DNA of 64,000 bases from Azorinus chamasolen (GCA_963576725.1 OY755237.1:50737090-50801089); one strand, 5' to 3'; counted from the first letter of the stretch, positions 11,610 to 22,591 are shown. Numbers and translations are program-made. The notes: generated from the sequence alone by a model not told the origin.

Positions 11610-11825
11610 CTCGCCCTCAATGTGGTCACCAGACGCATCAGGTGATATGTCATGTGACCCAGCAGTTGTCATGGTTGGCTGCACCTTTGACAAGATCTTG
11701 GTACACAACTGAAGTGTGACGATGATGTCTGTGTCGGTGAGTTTGTGGCAGTGCTCTGTCAGACAGATGATGATGTTGCATAGCAGGCTGGGCAGATGGT
11801 CTGTCTGGGTCTCACTGAATGTCTC
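11610..11825 (-). CDS. DOP1: DOP1/Dopey homologue, coding exon 5 (last one visible)
   Basis: Exon of 216 bp (72 codons), phase 0 at both ends. Acceptor GATTTTCAG (AG 11827-11826); donor GAG|GTACTAAC (GT 11609-11608). The product begins ETFSETQTDHLPSLLCNIII, continues CLTEHCHKLTDTDIIVTLQL and LCTKILSKVQPTMTTA, and ends in an acidic Ser/Gly-rich tail (SHDISPDASGDHIEGE). The DHLPSLL...LCTKILSKVQP pattern fits the region that follows the first helical block in Dopey proteins. The five exons total 1749 bp with no frame conflict. No later exon was recognised in 1-11600, so the remaining two thirds of the gene probably lies off the left edge. Confidence 0.85.
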
Positions 11826-11875
11826 CTGAAAATCGATAAACAAAGCAAAACTTTTAAGATATTCACACAAAGTTT

Positions 11876-12115
11876 TTAACCTTTAGTTCTTCCTGTATAG
11901 CTCTTTGCCTGATAAATATTCATGTAAAACATACAGACTTCATGAATATCAATTAGCTGAATTCTTATATTCATGTAATGGCAACAGAAATGGAAAAATT
12001 TGGCCATGGATAAACCTGCTGAATCAGACCTATTTTCATAAACAGTACTCCATATGCAACCAGCAGACCCTTAACAAGAGCTCCTACAAGAGGCTACTCT
12101 GTTTGTAAATACATA
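11876..12115. mobile_element. Foldback MITE, core A, degenerate
   Basis: TTAACCTTTAGTTCTTCC left end and arm ATATTCATGTAAAACATA; core reduced to AGCTCCTACAAGAGGC and TACTCTGTTTG. It starts about 50 bp upstream of DOP1 exon 5 in the transcript direction. Confidence 0.55.
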
Positions 12116-12965
12116 AGCATACGTCTTTATCAAGTATGGGGTTTAATTTACATGTTACAGAACATTGAGTGTTTACATAGGTCCAGATAAGAATTGGAAA
12201 TATCTCATTTTTCAGCAAAACCCTATCTTGTTAGAACTCATAACAAGAGGGCCATGATGGCCCTGATATCGCTCACCAAACAATCAAGGGAGAAGATTTT
12301 CAAAGTTTTCACTATATGTTTCTATAGAAGATTGGCCACCCCTGGGGGCGTGGTCAAATTCTAATTCCAGGAGCATAATTTATTTAACTTTTGTAGAGGA
12401 CCTGAACATGATGCTATTTGCTAAATGTGAAAGCAGAGAATCTTCCAGTTTCAGTGGAGAAGATTTTCAAAGTTTTCACTATATATTTCTTTTGAAAACT
12501 GGCCACCTCTGGGGCAGGGCCAATTTTGACCCCAGGGGCATAATTTTTATAACTTTTGTAGAGGACCTGAACATGATGCTATGTGCCAAATATGAAAGCT
12601 GTGAGCCTTCCAGTTTCAGGAGAAGATTTTCAAAGTTTTATTTTATGTTTCTATTGAAAACTGGCCACCCCTGGGGCGTGGCCAGTTTTGACCCCAGGGG
12701 CATAATGTAGCCTGGAGGTCCATTGAAGTTTTACTATATGTTTTTCTATAGAAAACAAGGCACCCCTGGGATAGGAATAATTTATATAACTTTGTGGTGG
12801 ACCTGAGCATGATGCTATGTGCCAAATATGAAAGCTGAGAGCCTTCCAGTTTCAGAGGAGAAGATTTTCAAAGTTTTATTTTATGTTTCTATTGAAAACT
12901 GGCCACCCCTGGGGCATGGCCAGTTTTGACCCCAGGGGCATAATGTAGCCTGGAGGTCCATTGTA

Positions 12966-14115
12966 TCACGGTACTTATTGTTTTTACACTAATAAATATA
13001 TAAATAAACTTACTTGCTGTTTATTATTTTTTACATGTCTATGGGTAAATGATTCCTGTACATCCATGTGAATATCATTTAATTAACACCGATATTTGCT
13101 GTTTTGTTGGTGTTTTTCACAACTGCCATATATGTGATGTCATTTGAGGGAGTTTCCCATTATATCACACTAAAAATAAAATCGAGTTATGGAGCGCCAA
13201 ACCAGCAATTGATTGTCAAGATTGCTGTTAATTTTTCAGGAAGTATCAAAACTCACGAAATAAACATCAAAAGTAGTGGGGAAAAGTCAAATAGGAATTA
13301 TTTAGTTTTGTAGACAAATCTCATTATATTCTACACAATGTGGACACCCAAATACACTTTATCTTCACAAAACTTTCAATGGAGAGCAAAATGATAAATG
13401 TGTCCATGATAAATAGTCACATTTACTCCCACTTAAAGAACACAACACCTGCTCACTTAACCAATAAATTCTGAAGGGTGGTGATCCCCCGAAAGCAAAA
13501 ATTGCAACACAAAAAGAGAAAATTGCAGACTCGGTTTTATTGAGTCTGTTCATGAGCAGTAATTGAATGTGCAACAATGCTCACGCCCCCTAGCACCGGC
13601 TTAAGCGGTATTCAATTTTCAGAACAAGAAGTACTGAAATTCATGATCTCGAAGTCTTCTGGCTGCTACTTGTCACAAACATTACAGTGCGAAAAATGGA
13701 AATAATTCACTATTATAGTCCTTAATTCTTTCTATAGTTATTTCCTTCATAAGAAGGTCGAGGTTACTCGTCACATGAATTAGTTTGGTTATCGGGTGTG
13801 GGAGAACCAGACCACACTCACAACAGCTGTCAAAGTAGGTTCTGTACTGATAAATAAATATATGGAACTTTTTAGTGAAGGAGGCGTCATGGAATCTATG
13901 AGCATTCGCCATTTTGATTAAAATATACAAAAATATGATTTACTTTCTAGTAATTTCGACATTTTCAGAGAAATGGCTCTTTCTGAAACCATTGTCACTT
14001 CCATGTTTTTTTTGCTACAATTAGGGACCTCATTAAATGGTGTCATCCGTGAGAACTCTTGTGCTTATAAAATAAAATACTGTGATACAATGGAACCCGT
14101 GATACAACGGGAAGG
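12966..14115. mobile_element. TIR element inserted in an F1 core
   Basis: Left end TATCACGGTACTTATTG after CCATTG; the right side has TGATACAATGGAACCCGTG then TACAACGGGA, the same TTGTATCACGGG motif inverted. It includes a block (13480-13640) found inverted at 39480-39660. An 82-codon minus-strand frame (13682-13930) is not recognisable. Confidence 0.45.
13480..13645. repeat. Interspersed repeat, inverted copy at 39480-39660
   Basis: Contains AACCGAGTCTGCAATTTTCT and GCTTAAGCCGGTGC in reverse complement. A further partial copy lies at 39325-39395. Both copies give a short frame with MNRLNKTESAIFSFCVAIF, probably a fossil of a repeat rather than a gene. Confidence 0.75.
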
Positions 14116-14392
14116 TATAGTATATAACTTTTGTAGAGGACCTACAGATGATGCTATGTGCCAAAGATGAAAGATGAGAACCCTGTATATTCAGAAGATT
14201 TTTAAAGGTTCAAATTGTTGACTCGGGATGCTGCACGACGCACGCCGATGGACGACAGACATCAGGCCATCACAAAAGCTCACCCTGAGTACTTTGTGCT
14301 CTGGTGAGCTAAAAAGAAGAAAAAGAATCAGAATCCCCTCAGAAAGGTGATAAGGTTTAGTGGAGAAATATGGGAAACAATTTTCACTGATT

Positions 14393-14575
14393 TTTTTACC
14401 TTTAATAAACAGAGTAGACCTATATCAGACGGCTCCTGTAAGGGCCATCTGATCAGATCAGCTCTGTTTGCTTATGAAAAACACCGTAGAATTATATCTC
14501 TAGTTTCTGCTATGACAAAATGCCAGTGTTCATGATGCCATTATAAAACTTCAGCTAATCAATATGTATGTAGTC
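14393..14575. mobile_element. Foldback MITE, core A, partial
   Basis: AAACAGAGTAGACCTATATC, centre GGCTCCTGTAAGGGCC, inverted GATCAGCTCTGTTTGCTTA; right arm decayed. Confidence 0.6.
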
Positions 14576-15079
14576 TGGAACTTTCAGCAAAATGTAATAA
14601 TGTCTATTTTGACCAATCAGAGGCCACCACTCCATTACTATAAACAACTCATTAGAAACACCTACAAAAGTAACCATCATACCAATTGTCAGCAAAGATC
14701 AAACAATATCTAAAACTCGACCAATCAGAGTCCACCATTCAATTACCATGGCTACATTTTAAAACTGAAAGTTGAATGTACATCTGCATTTAACCAGCAA
14801 TGTTCATGTGAAGTTTCATTAGAATCAGTGTATTACTTACCGAGAAATGTGTCAGACAAGGTCATGGCAGAAGATCAAAAAGAATAAGAAGAAAGAATAA
14901 CAATAAGTAGAAACGGAGTAAACACAATATGTCTCCCCACTTCATTCAGGGGACATAAAAATACCTCTCTTTAAGACGATTCTAAAGAATGGTTATAACA
15001 TAGGGTTTGGTGGAGACATGATGATTTTTGTATAAATACTATCAGCTATTGCTCTGAATCCAATAAAAGTATGACTTAC
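14576..15079 (-). other. DOP1 intron 4, end near exon 4
   Basis: AT-rich. Two direct copies of GACCAATCAGAG about 115 bp apart (14610, 14725), and at 14965-15020 a ~42 bp block found inverted at 9815-9858. Confidence 0.4.
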
Positions 15080-15916
15080 CAAGGAAATTATTTCCAGCAG
15101 AAAAGACACCAGCTGGCACAACTCTGAGATTGTGATTGTATCTGAGATCTCCTGCATGGACACTTGTCTACAGAGGGTAGACTCCTGTCGAGACAAAGCA
15201 ACCCCCTGTCTGTTAGCTTGTGCTACTTCTCTGTAACTCCTACATGTCTGATCAAACATTCTTGCCACATAATCCCATATAAAGTATGGCTCAAACGTAC
15301 CAAAGAGCAGATTGGCTGTCTTCAGCAGTTCATCATAGGCAGAGGCTTTATCACCTGCATCACTTTTCCCTTTTTTCTCCTTTGAAGAAATTTTTCCATA
15401 CAGTTTTGAGTTTTCAAATTCACAATGTAAGCAACGAAAGATCGACAAGAGAACATTTTCAAGAATCACAGGCCCGATCTCAGGTTTATCTAACAGGCTT
15501 ATTAGAATTCTAAACGGTTTTAGAACTGCAGTCTTGCCCCCTGGAGAACTAAGATCTATTTTTTCACAAAGTTTACTTTTTAATGCTTGAACAAGGAGCT
15601 CTTTAGAAAATTCTTCAAAGTAGGACAACTCTGCTTCCATCCCTTCTGGTGTTTTATCTCCCTTAGATCTTAACTCTATCATTTGTGCATATGCAGCTGA
15701 TGTTGCAGGACTGGTTCCTAGAAGCCAGGCATAGAATCTTCGGTTTAGAGACATGTCTCGTCTCAGCAGTACATTTGTGGCAGCCTTGACGATTTTGGCC
15801 ATGTCTGCACGAGTCAGCTGACTATTATGCAGTGGGAAAGCAAGGATGAGAAAGTCAAGCAGACTTCGCTGAACCAGAACACTGGTGTCCTCAACACAAT
15901 TACAAATGGCATCGAT
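15080..15916 (-). CDS. DOP1: DOP1/Dopey homologue, coding exon 4
   Basis: Largest exon seen, 837 bp (279 codons), phase 0 at both ends. Acceptor TTGTTGTAG (AG 15918-15917); donor TTG|GTAAGT (GT 15079-15078), a strong consensus. It begins IDAICNCVEDTSVLVQRSLL and carries the family signature LLRRDMSLNRRFYAWLLG, then SKELLVQALKSKLCEKIDLS, LKPFRILISLLDKPEIGPVI, and ELLKTANLLFGTFEPYFIWD. The inserts between these blocks (a lysine/serine-rich stretch and a Gln/Arg-rich stretch near the end) are less conserved, as expected for the family. The first methionine of the longest open frame (15802) is internal to the exon; the true exon extends 38 codons upstream to the acceptor. Confidence 0.95.
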
Positions 15917-16022
15917 CTACAACAAAAACACACATGTTATAACTCATCTAATCCAGAATGTGTAACACTAACATAGAGGCCCAGATAAGATGTGTAGATA
16001 AGATGTGTAAATCAAAACATTT

Positions 16023-16178
16023 TTAACCCATTACCTCATAGGCTATTTTTAGATTCAAACTTTTTGATTGAATCTACCAAAAAGGAGTATAAACTAGAGA
16101 AAAAAATTTTTTTTTAAGAATTTTGTAGTTTTGAAACCATTGTGATAAATAGAGAATTTGCTCCTGTGGAGCACCTCT
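16023..16178. mobile_element. Foldback MITE, core B, truncated
   Basis: TTAACCCATTACCTCATAGG, then GAAACCATTGTGATAAATAG and centre CTCCTGTGGAGC. The second arm is lost. Confidence 0.7.
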
Positions 16179-16569
16179 ATATCCGCAATAGTACTGTCAG
16201 CAATATACATGTACCCAGATAAAATGGTGAAGTCAAGACACCTGATAAGTTTGAGGTGGACAGAATCATACTTCAAGCATCACCAAGTTGTCTGCAACCT
16301 TATCTATTGTTTTGCTACCATAAATAGCTTGAACATTCAGACAAAACATTTCAATACTAAATGACTGTTGTCTTTAAAAAAAATGTTGCTTTCTTCAACT
16401 TTCAAAGCAATTTTTTCCATCTATGTTTCACATGTCTGAAATTTATTGCTATTGTGGAAGAAAGTCATATCTGTAAAGATTGTAACATATAAGCGGAAAG
16501 AGAAGAACCTGATCAGATGTTTTGTTACTAGGTCTACTCTCTATGCAAAGAAAAATGTGGGATCATTAA

Positions 16570-16802
16570 TTAACTCATTACCTCATAGGCTATTTTTAGA
16601 CCCAACCTACTTGAATGAATCTACCAAAAAGAAGCATTTACTAGAGAAAAGGAAACTTTTAGGATAGTGTAGCTTTGAAACCTATAGGAGCAAATGCTCC
16701 ATTTATCACAATGGCTCCTCTATTTATCACAATGGTTTCAAACAGTGATTTTACAGAAGCGTCATAACGATGATAAGGCGTCTATATGAGGGAATGGGTT
16801 AA
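16570..16802. mobile_element. Foldback MITE, core B, rearranged
   Basis: TTAACTCATTACCTCATAGG left, TATGAGGGAATGGGTTAA right. The palindrome's first arm is deleted and ATTTATCACAATGG is duplicated in the second. Confidence 0.75.
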
Positions 16803-16910
16803 GAGTTGTCTTAAATTTTTATTGTAAACACAATGACAAATACTGAGTCAGCAAAAGTTTAAAAAAGATACATGTATAGGCAGTTCACAAAACTTGCAAG
16901 AACACAGTTA

Positions 16911-17175
16911 AAGCTATCCTCCATATAAATACCTTTGCAAACAGTGTAGGCCCGAATAAGACTGTAAGAGCCTTCTGATCAGGGACTGCTCTGTTTGCTT
17001 ATGAAGTTATAATAGATCTGACTCTGTTGCTTATGAAGTTATAATAGACCTGACTCTACAACTCCTGTAAATACCAAAACATCCTGTGTACATATGTCAT
17101 TATAAAAAATCAGCAAATGAATATTCATGATGTCATTATATTTCTTACACTATTATTCCACTGGGATAAAGTTAA
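16911..17175. mobile_element. Foldback MITE, core A, ending 34 bp from the DOP1 exon 3 donor
   Basis: TTTGCAAACAGTGTAGGCCC, inverted GGGACTGCTCTGTTTGC, right arm with CATGATGTCATTAT and GGATAAAGTTAA end. A 28-30 bp part of the right arm is duplicated (17000-17055). Confidence 0.7.
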
Positions 17176-17209
17176 GCAATGAAAAACAAGACATAAGTGC
17201 ATGTTTTAC

Positions 17210-17399
17210 CATGAGGCTGATATTGAGGCCAATCATGTGAAGCTGGTCCTCCATGGTCTGTTTCTTGTTGAAGTGAGCGAGAAGGTATGTGACAGCCGGA
17301 AGCCGTATACTTGGGCAGCTGTGTACACATTCCCAAAGGCAGGTGTAAAAATAGGACGGCTCTGTGCACTCACAGAAATCCTCCATAATAGCATTTGTA
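17210..17399 (-). CDS. DOP1: DOP1/Dopey homologue, coding exon 3
   Basis: Third coding exon, 190 bp. Acceptor CTATTTAAG (AG 17401-17400); the first base T completes the split codon CA|T from exon 2. Donor ATG|GTAAAA (GT 17209-17208), leaving phase 0. The product reads TNAIMEDFCECTEPSYFYTC, then CPSIRLPAVTYLLAHFNKKQ and TMEDQLHMIGLNISLM, which matches the Dopey segment that follows the LPGLEEGSE motif. A TTAA-ended foldback element stops 34 bp downstream of the donor. The acceptor is not pyrimidine-rich, but the phase and homology agree. Confidence 0.92.
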
Positions 17400-17596
17400 C
17401 TTAAATAGACAAGAATAAGAGCTGTGGATAAGAGGCTTATTTCGAGATCCAATTAAAGCACTTTTTTATACCCTATCTTACTGTAACTTATTAGAATTGA
17501 TTCTCTGGGGCCATTTTAATGAGTTGCAGTAAGACTGGGTTTGAATAAGAATTATGCCATTAGTATGGCAATTCATATCCATTACACATGATAATC

Positions 17597-17847
17597 TTTA
17601 ATCCTTTTCTTTCATGTGAACGCATTTTCATGCATCTGCAACCAAAGTAGACCCAGATCAGTTGGCTCCTATAGGAGCCCTCTGATCAGGGTCTGCTCTG
17701 TTTGCTAATGGAATTTGATAGATCTGTTTCTTTAACTCCTAAAATTGCAACACTGTTTCACCTTCCATATTTCATAATGACTGTTTTGTCCATGAATATT
17801 CAGTAGGTATTGAAATTTGGAATAAATATAGAACAGGGAAAGGGTTA
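17597..17847. mobile_element. Foldback MITE, core A (Pro-C/T variant ends)
   Basis: Core CAAAGTAGACCCAGATCAG with centre GGCTCCTATAGGAGCC, right end GGGAAAGGG-TTAA. The outer right arm (ATTGAAATTTGGAATAAA) is shared with 22842-23077. Confidence 0.75.
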
Positions 17848-17985
17848 AAAACAAAATTATGATGTACAGTCAAACATGATATACATGCACATGTTTTTCT
17901 ACACTCAATCTTATTCTTAACTAGATCTATCATTAAACTATGAAAAGGAAAACAATATATATATCTTTATAATAAATTTTAAAAA

Positions 17986-18310
17986 CAAGATGTGTTTGTG
18001 AAACACTATGCCCCCAATATGACCTTTGACCTTCATGTATGACCTTAACCTTAAAAAGTCACTCCTAAAAATGTTCGCCTCCATAAGTTGCAAATGCATG
18101 CCAAGTTTGAAGAATGTATGTTGAATGATAATTTTTTTTATAGCCAATCTAAATTTGACCCATAAGTTGACCTTTGACCTTGATGACCTTGACCTTAATA
18201 AATCACCCCTAAAAAGGTTCGCCTTCATAAGTTACACATGCATGCCAGGTTTGAAGTATGTATGTGCAATGGCTATAAAATTATTGCCAATGTTAAAGTT
18301 GGGAACAAAC
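17986..18310 (-). mobile_element. Hairpin-ended element, family F7 fragment
   Basis: Minus-strand 3' end: GTGTTTCACAAACAC hairpin then ATCTTG|TTTTT at 17986. Two ~145 bp core units follow (GCATGCCAAGTTTGAAGAA; GTTGACCTTTGACCTTGATG). The 5' end was not found. Confidence 0.5.
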
Positions 18311-18462
18311 TACCGGACAGTACAAAAAAACACACTAGCAAAAGAGAACTGTATTTTAAGCAAATATGCTCTTACATTCATTTTTCTTTTACTGTATATA
18401 AATATACAGAAGAAAAAAACAAGTAAATAAGTCACTGCATGCACTAATTTTCATTATAGAAC

Positions 18463-18701
18463 TAACCCATTACTCCATAAAAATGCCTGTAAACACCTTT
18501 GCAAAAAGAGTAAACCCAGATCACACAGCTCCTGTAGGAGCTGTCTGATCGGGTCTGATATGTTTTGCTTATGAAATTCTATCATATCTTTTGTTTCTGC
18601 CATGGTCAAGATTTCCTGTGTTCATGTGCTTCTGTAAAAACTAATTTAATTCATATTCTTGAAGTCATTATTTTTATATGAATATTCATGGAGCAAAGGG
18701 T
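18463..18701. mobile_element. Foldback MITE, core A, ending 37 bp from the DOP1 exon 2 donor
   Basis: CCATTACTCCATAAAAATGC left; centre AGCTCCTGTAGGAGCTG; right ATGAATATTCATGGAGCAAA-GGG. Confidence 0.75.
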
Positions 18702-18738
18702 CAGAGCAAGCAATGATGATTCAGAGAATAAAACATAC

Positions 18739-19091
18739 TGGTCATAAAATTCAGACCCTTCTTCCAGCCCTGGCAGAAGGCCAAGAAGCAGGCCATTCAA
18801 TCCTGGCTTGATCCTCTTTCCAAGATTCACAAAATGTCGCTCATATATCACCAACAGTACTGGCTTCACATTCATGGCAGCATAACCCAGCAAGGGAAAT
18901 AACCCTGCACTGTAGATGAACAGATCCTGGGCCAACCGCTCAGTGCCGATGCATTTGAAGATAATGTCATATGTCTCCAGTGCTTTCATGTGGACTCCAC
19001 TGGGTAAGGCTGGGTGAAGGCATTGGGCCAGTCTCTTACCAATGGTGACCCGTTTTGGGATGACAGGGTACCTGACATGAGCCAGCAACAC
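18739..19091 (-). CDS. DOP1: DOP1/Dopey homologue, coding exon 2
   Basis: Second coding exon, 353 bp, phase 0 in and phase 2 out. Acceptor TCTCAAAG (AG 19093-19092); donor CCA|GTATGT (GT 18738-18737). It encodes the most conserved block of the Dopey N-terminal domain: [20 protein letters not shown], then [40 protein letters not shown] and, near the end, [14 protein letters not shown]. This is a hydrophobic helical-repeat region with no catalytic motif. The preceding intron (about 3.35 kb) holds foldback elements and the 2.2 kb TIR element at 19364-21532. A core-A foldback element ends only 37 bp inside the next intron. Confidence 0.95.
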
Positions 19092-19230
19092 CTTTGAGAG
19101 AAAAATAGCTGTTAGCATTTAAGTAACTGTTGCCTGCTAAGACGTGGCCATTGGTGAAAAAAAATGTGCATTCTACATCTATAGCAAAAGTTGTAGACAA
19201 AAAACAAATTTTGAAGTCCTCACTCATCTG

Positions 19231-19363
19231 TTTAACTCTTCATCTCATGAATATTCATGTAAGAAATAGTAACATTGTGAATATTCATAAGACGAATCTT
19301 AATAATGGCAAAAGAATATAGAAATTTTAGCCACTGCGGATATTTAAGAATCAGATCTATATT
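19231..19363. mobile_element. Foldback MITE, core A, left half (split by the next element)
   Basis: TTTAACTCTTCATCTCATGA, ATATTCATGTAAGAAATAG and ATCAGATCTATATT are the long arm. The other half resumes at 21533-21650. Confidence 0.7.
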
Positions 19364-20289
19364 AGAGTAATATCGGGTTGTTTCGGACACCATTGGCCGT
19401 GGATAGGAGTAATAAAGCTCACCTGGCTGGGTCGCGTGCCATTTGTGGCCCTACTAAATATCGCATGACTCTGCACTTAACAAACCTTCGTAACATTAGT
19501 TAGCCATGCTGAAAAGCTTCATATAGAGCATTTTCCATAATAACCCAGTGTAGTTTTGTATCGGACGACTTGCGGGTTGTATCGGACATACATTTCGGGT
19601 AGTATCGGACACAAGAAATAATGGCAGGGTTCATCGGACAGTCAACTTTTTTTTTAAAAAGAAAATGATCAAATAAAGTTCTTAACATAATGTTACGCCG
19701 AGTAGAACAACCTTCTCTTCGATTTTTAAAATCAAACAAAGTTCTTACCAATAACACCATGGTAACTTAGTGACAAACATTTATTCATAACCCTCCCGTT
19801 GTATCGTCTAATGAATTAATCGTCTGCCTCAAAGTTTAAGTCAGTAGATCTATATAGCTAAAAAGCAAAAGTTACATACAATATGTTGACAGGATGTGAT
19901 CATGACAAACAGTTTGGATCCTGATCAGACACCTGAATTATTCGGCGTCTAATCTGGATCCAGACTATTTACAAAAGTAATCAGTTTTGTGATTTTATAC
20001 CCCAGTTTATAGTGGCGAGGGTAAAGCTAAATGTTAAGACTGAATGTTTAAAGTTAAACACAAGGAAGGTTTACTGCTGAAACAGCCAGTTCTAAATCTT
20101 TTACATCGTAACGACATCTGATGTTTTTACTTTTATTTGGAATTCTGAAAATGTGATAGACCTAATTAATTGCCATAATGAAGGGTAGAATAAGATTCGA
20201 ATATTAAAGACATCAGGAACGCTGGTTAGTTTTAGCACTATCAAACTTGAGGAAGATGATTTATTTTGTGGAATTTTACATTCTACCGA

Positions 20290-20405
20290 CCTTGTTGTTC
20301 TCTCTCTGTCTGTCTGTCTGTCTCTTCTCTCTCTTTTTTTCTGTCTCTCTCTCTGTCTGTCTCTGTCTGTCTGTCCATCTGTCTCTCTCTCTCTCTCTCT
20401 CACTA
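20290..20405. repeat. TCTG/TCTC microsatellite
   Basis: Long pyrimidine-rich run of TCTG and CT units. Confidence 0.95.
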
Positions 20406-20841
20406 TAGATCTGTCCCTCATCTCTCTTGCTCTGTCTCCACCTACTCTCTGTGTCCCTCATTCATAGAGTCTACATTCATTCATTAAGTCAGTTGTTCTT
20501 ATAGTATTTATGTAAAAATACCAACGACTGTGTTTATATAAAAATATAGCGGGAGACTTCAACTTTAGCAGACCCCCCAAACCCCTGTAAGTCTTTAAAA
20601 CCCCATGTTTGTACATCGAACCCCTAAAATTGGTCTTCTATCTCCTAAAACTGTTCTTCTATCTCCTAAAACTGTTCTGCAAAGCAACAGCAACGCATGC
20701 GCCGAACGGTACTTTAAAACGAAAACTTCCAGGTACCGCTGAAGTAGAATCAAGTCAAATATAACTTTTAAAACCTGAATTATTCTAGGTTCTAGATGTT
20801 GAATGGAAACAGATAAAGTAATTCTAAGGTGTTGTGTGTAA

Positions 20842-20843
<2 letters not shown>

Positions 20844-20880
<37 letters not shown>
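20844..20880. repeat. G homopolymer, ~37 bp
   Basis: Uninterrupted G run that ends where the tRNA-like segment begins. Its length in the assembly may be unreliable. Confidence 0.9.
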
Positions 20881-20882
<2 letters not shown>

Positions 20883-20955
20883 GTTATTGACCTCTACTGG
20901 GAATCGAACCCCAGACCTCAGGACAACAAGTCTGACACTCTAACCATGTTGCCAA
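20880..20955 (-). ncRNA. tRNA-derived segment (SINE head or tRNA pseudogene)
   Basis: Minus strand shows a perfect B box, GGGTTCGATTCCC, an A-box-like TGGTTAGAGTGTC and a partial anticodon arm. The T loop is one base too long and the 5' acceptor strand does not pair with TAGAGGT, so a working tRNA is unlikely. Confidence 0.5.
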
Positions 20956-21532
20956 AGGGTTAACCCAACAGCAAAGCTGTTGGAGATGCCTTTCACTACA
21001 CAGATCTGGCCAATCACTACACAGATCTGGATTCTAGATCTACATCTCGAAATTGTCTTTGACTGTCCGATTCTACCCTTAGTCATTTTAGGAGTAAAAT
21101 GTTAAGCAGGGGTTCATCGGACAATTGATTTATTTGTTTTTTTAAAACATCTTTACATTAATTACTCATAAACTCAAATATATTTAAAGCTGACGAATAA
21201 GACAATTCAGTAAACTTTATTTGAAATAAAATACAATCAGTGCATCTGCAACGAGACTCCGAAATGTAGCGGTGATTTACCCACATGTTTACGTTTTTTT
21301 CCAATAGAAAGTGCAAAGCTTGCAATTTAGTCAGAAAGGCAAGTGACCAATGATATTTCTTGCTTTATGACAACACTGTAATGACTCATGACGTCAGAAA
21401 ATGATATAAGACTGAAGAAGCTTTGTAAGGTGTGTTATCATTGGATGTAAGATTTCAACTTTGTTAAACTGTAGACAGTTGAATAAAGTGTCCGCTGTAC
21501 CCTGCATGTCCGATGAAACCCGGTATTACTCT

Positions 21533-21650
21533 ATTCCATAAACAAACAGAGCAGACCATTATCAGATGGCTCCTACAGGAGATGTCTGGTCTGAATCTAC
21601 TATGTTTGCAAAGGAGTGAAAAGGTGTATCTATGAATTAAAGGGTTACAG
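21533..21650. mobile_element. Foldback MITE, core A, right half
   Basis: AAACAGAGCAGACCATTATC, centre GGCTCCTACAGGAGATG, inverted TCTACTATGTTTGC; right end AATTAAAGGG-TTA. Confidence 0.75.
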
Positions 21651-21732
21651 CTTTTATACTTCAGTCCAAAGAGTATTCACTTTCTAAGTGGAAGATTTTG
21701 GATTCAATCTAGGGTTGATATTTACCAAAGAT

Positions 21733-21976
21733 TTAACCCTTTGCCCCATAGATCTAAACACCTTTCTACACCTTTACAAACAGAGTAGCCCCAGATCAGA
21801 GGGCTGCTGCAGGGTCTGCTCTGTTTGTTTATGCTATAATATAGATATGATTCTACAGTTTCTGCCATGATCAAAACTCCCTATGTCTATGCGCTAATAC
21901 ATGTATAACAATCAATCTAATTATAATTCATGATGTCATTATTTTTTACAAAAAAAATCATGAAGTAAAGGGTTAA
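21733..21976. mobile_element. Foldback MITE, core A
   Basis: TTAACCCTTTGCCCCATAGA left, GAAGTAAAGGGTTAA right; the core centre is reduced to GGGCTGCTGCAGGG. Confidence 0.8.
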
Positions 21977-22043
21977 AGAAAGGTACTTAGCTGCTTCCTG
22001 GTTTAGCATTTCTTATTAAATCTAAGTCGAATATAATGTCTTT

Positions 22044-22268
22044 TTAACCCTTTACTCCATACGTATTCATGTAAGAAGTAATGATATCATGAATATTAAT
22101 GAGATGAATTTTTACAAAACACAGGACATTTTGACCATGGTGGAAACTATATAATCAGATCTATATCATATCATAAGCAAACAGAGCAGACCCTGATCAG
22201 ATGGCTGATCTAGGTCTACTCTGTTTGCAAAGGCGTAAAAAGGCGTATTTTATGGAGTAATGGATTAA
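22044..22268. mobile_element. Foldback MITE, core A, reversed
   Basis: TTAACCCTTTACTCCATACG left; AACAGAGCAGACCCTGATC core with a deleted centre; right TTATGGAGTAATGGATTAA. Confidence 0.8.
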
Positions 22269-22437
22269 TCACTTTAATTGTCAAAAAATTATGTGCTGCA
22301 TGTGTAATATGCTTATTCCGAGAACCACACAGCCTTTAATGCAATGCTAATAAGTACCAACAAGATAGATTTGGGCTGAGAAATAAGATATAAATATAGA
22401 TGAGAACTCCTTTTATCTAAAGCTGTGTATAGTATAC

Positions 22438-22591
22438 CTTGTTCAATTTTGCAAGTGCAGAGATAAGATCTGCCCATTCACTTGTGGAGTCAAAGCTCTT
22501 GAGTGCCTTTTCCACCTGTGTGATGTAGGACCTGTATTTGCTGTCATTTAAAAGCTCACACTCCTCTGCCAAAATTGACAGTGCACTCATC
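22438..22591 (-). CDS. DOP1: DOP1/Dopey homologue, first coding exon
   Basis: First coding exon of a Dopey-family protein, a large leucine-rich protein of the Golgi/trans-Golgi and endosomes that acts with MON2 in membrane traffic. The reading starts at ATG 22590-22588 and gives 51 codons containing [20 protein letters not shown] and [20 protein letters not shown] text (here [16 protein letters not shown]), the conserved Dopey N-terminus. An acceptor (CATTTCAG, AG at 22593-22592) lies one base before the ATG, so the 5' UTR must begin in an upstream exon. The donor is AAG|GTATAC with GT at 22437-22436, phase 0, joining the next exon without a frame change. An in-frame ATG at 22602 lies upstream of the acceptor and is therefore probably intronic. 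Family identity is from recognition of the protein, not from a search. Confidence 0.9.

Larger units (their letters stand above)
12244..14310 (-). mobile_element. Hairpin-ended tandem-core element, family F1 (Helentron-like), interrupted
   Basis: Minus strand: 5' end AGCTCACCAGAGCACAAAGT at 14310 downward, 3' end TGGTGAGCGATATCAGGGCC with hairpin AGGGCCATCATGGCCCT and terminus CTCTTG at 12244. The core contains about four ~165 bp units (12285-12965). A different element (about 12966-14115) is inserted in the core. Confidence 0.8.
19364..21532. mobile_element. 2.17 kb TIR element inserted in a foldback MITE
   Basis: Ends AGAGTAATATCGGGTTGT and (right, reverse complement) AGAGTAATACCGGGTTTC; 3 bp target duplication ATT. 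Subterminal TCGGACA motifs recur about six times (19383, 19561, 19583, 19609, 19634 and, inverted, 21065, 21507). There is no recognisable transposase. It contains a CT-rich microsatellite, a long G run and a tRNA-like segment. Confidence 0.7.

Noticed and set aside
13365..13577. MNRLNKTESAIFSFCVAIF frame shared with 39551 as a conserved small protein
   Set aside because: The similarity extends over the non-coding flanks at the DNA level, so it reflects a repeat and not protein selection.
20101..20487. Arg/Glu-rich and Ser/Leu-rich frames on both strands
   Set aside because: Translations of a pyrimidine microsatellite.
20880..20955. Functional tRNA gene
   Set aside because: The B box is perfect but the acceptor stem does not pair and the T loop has the wrong length.
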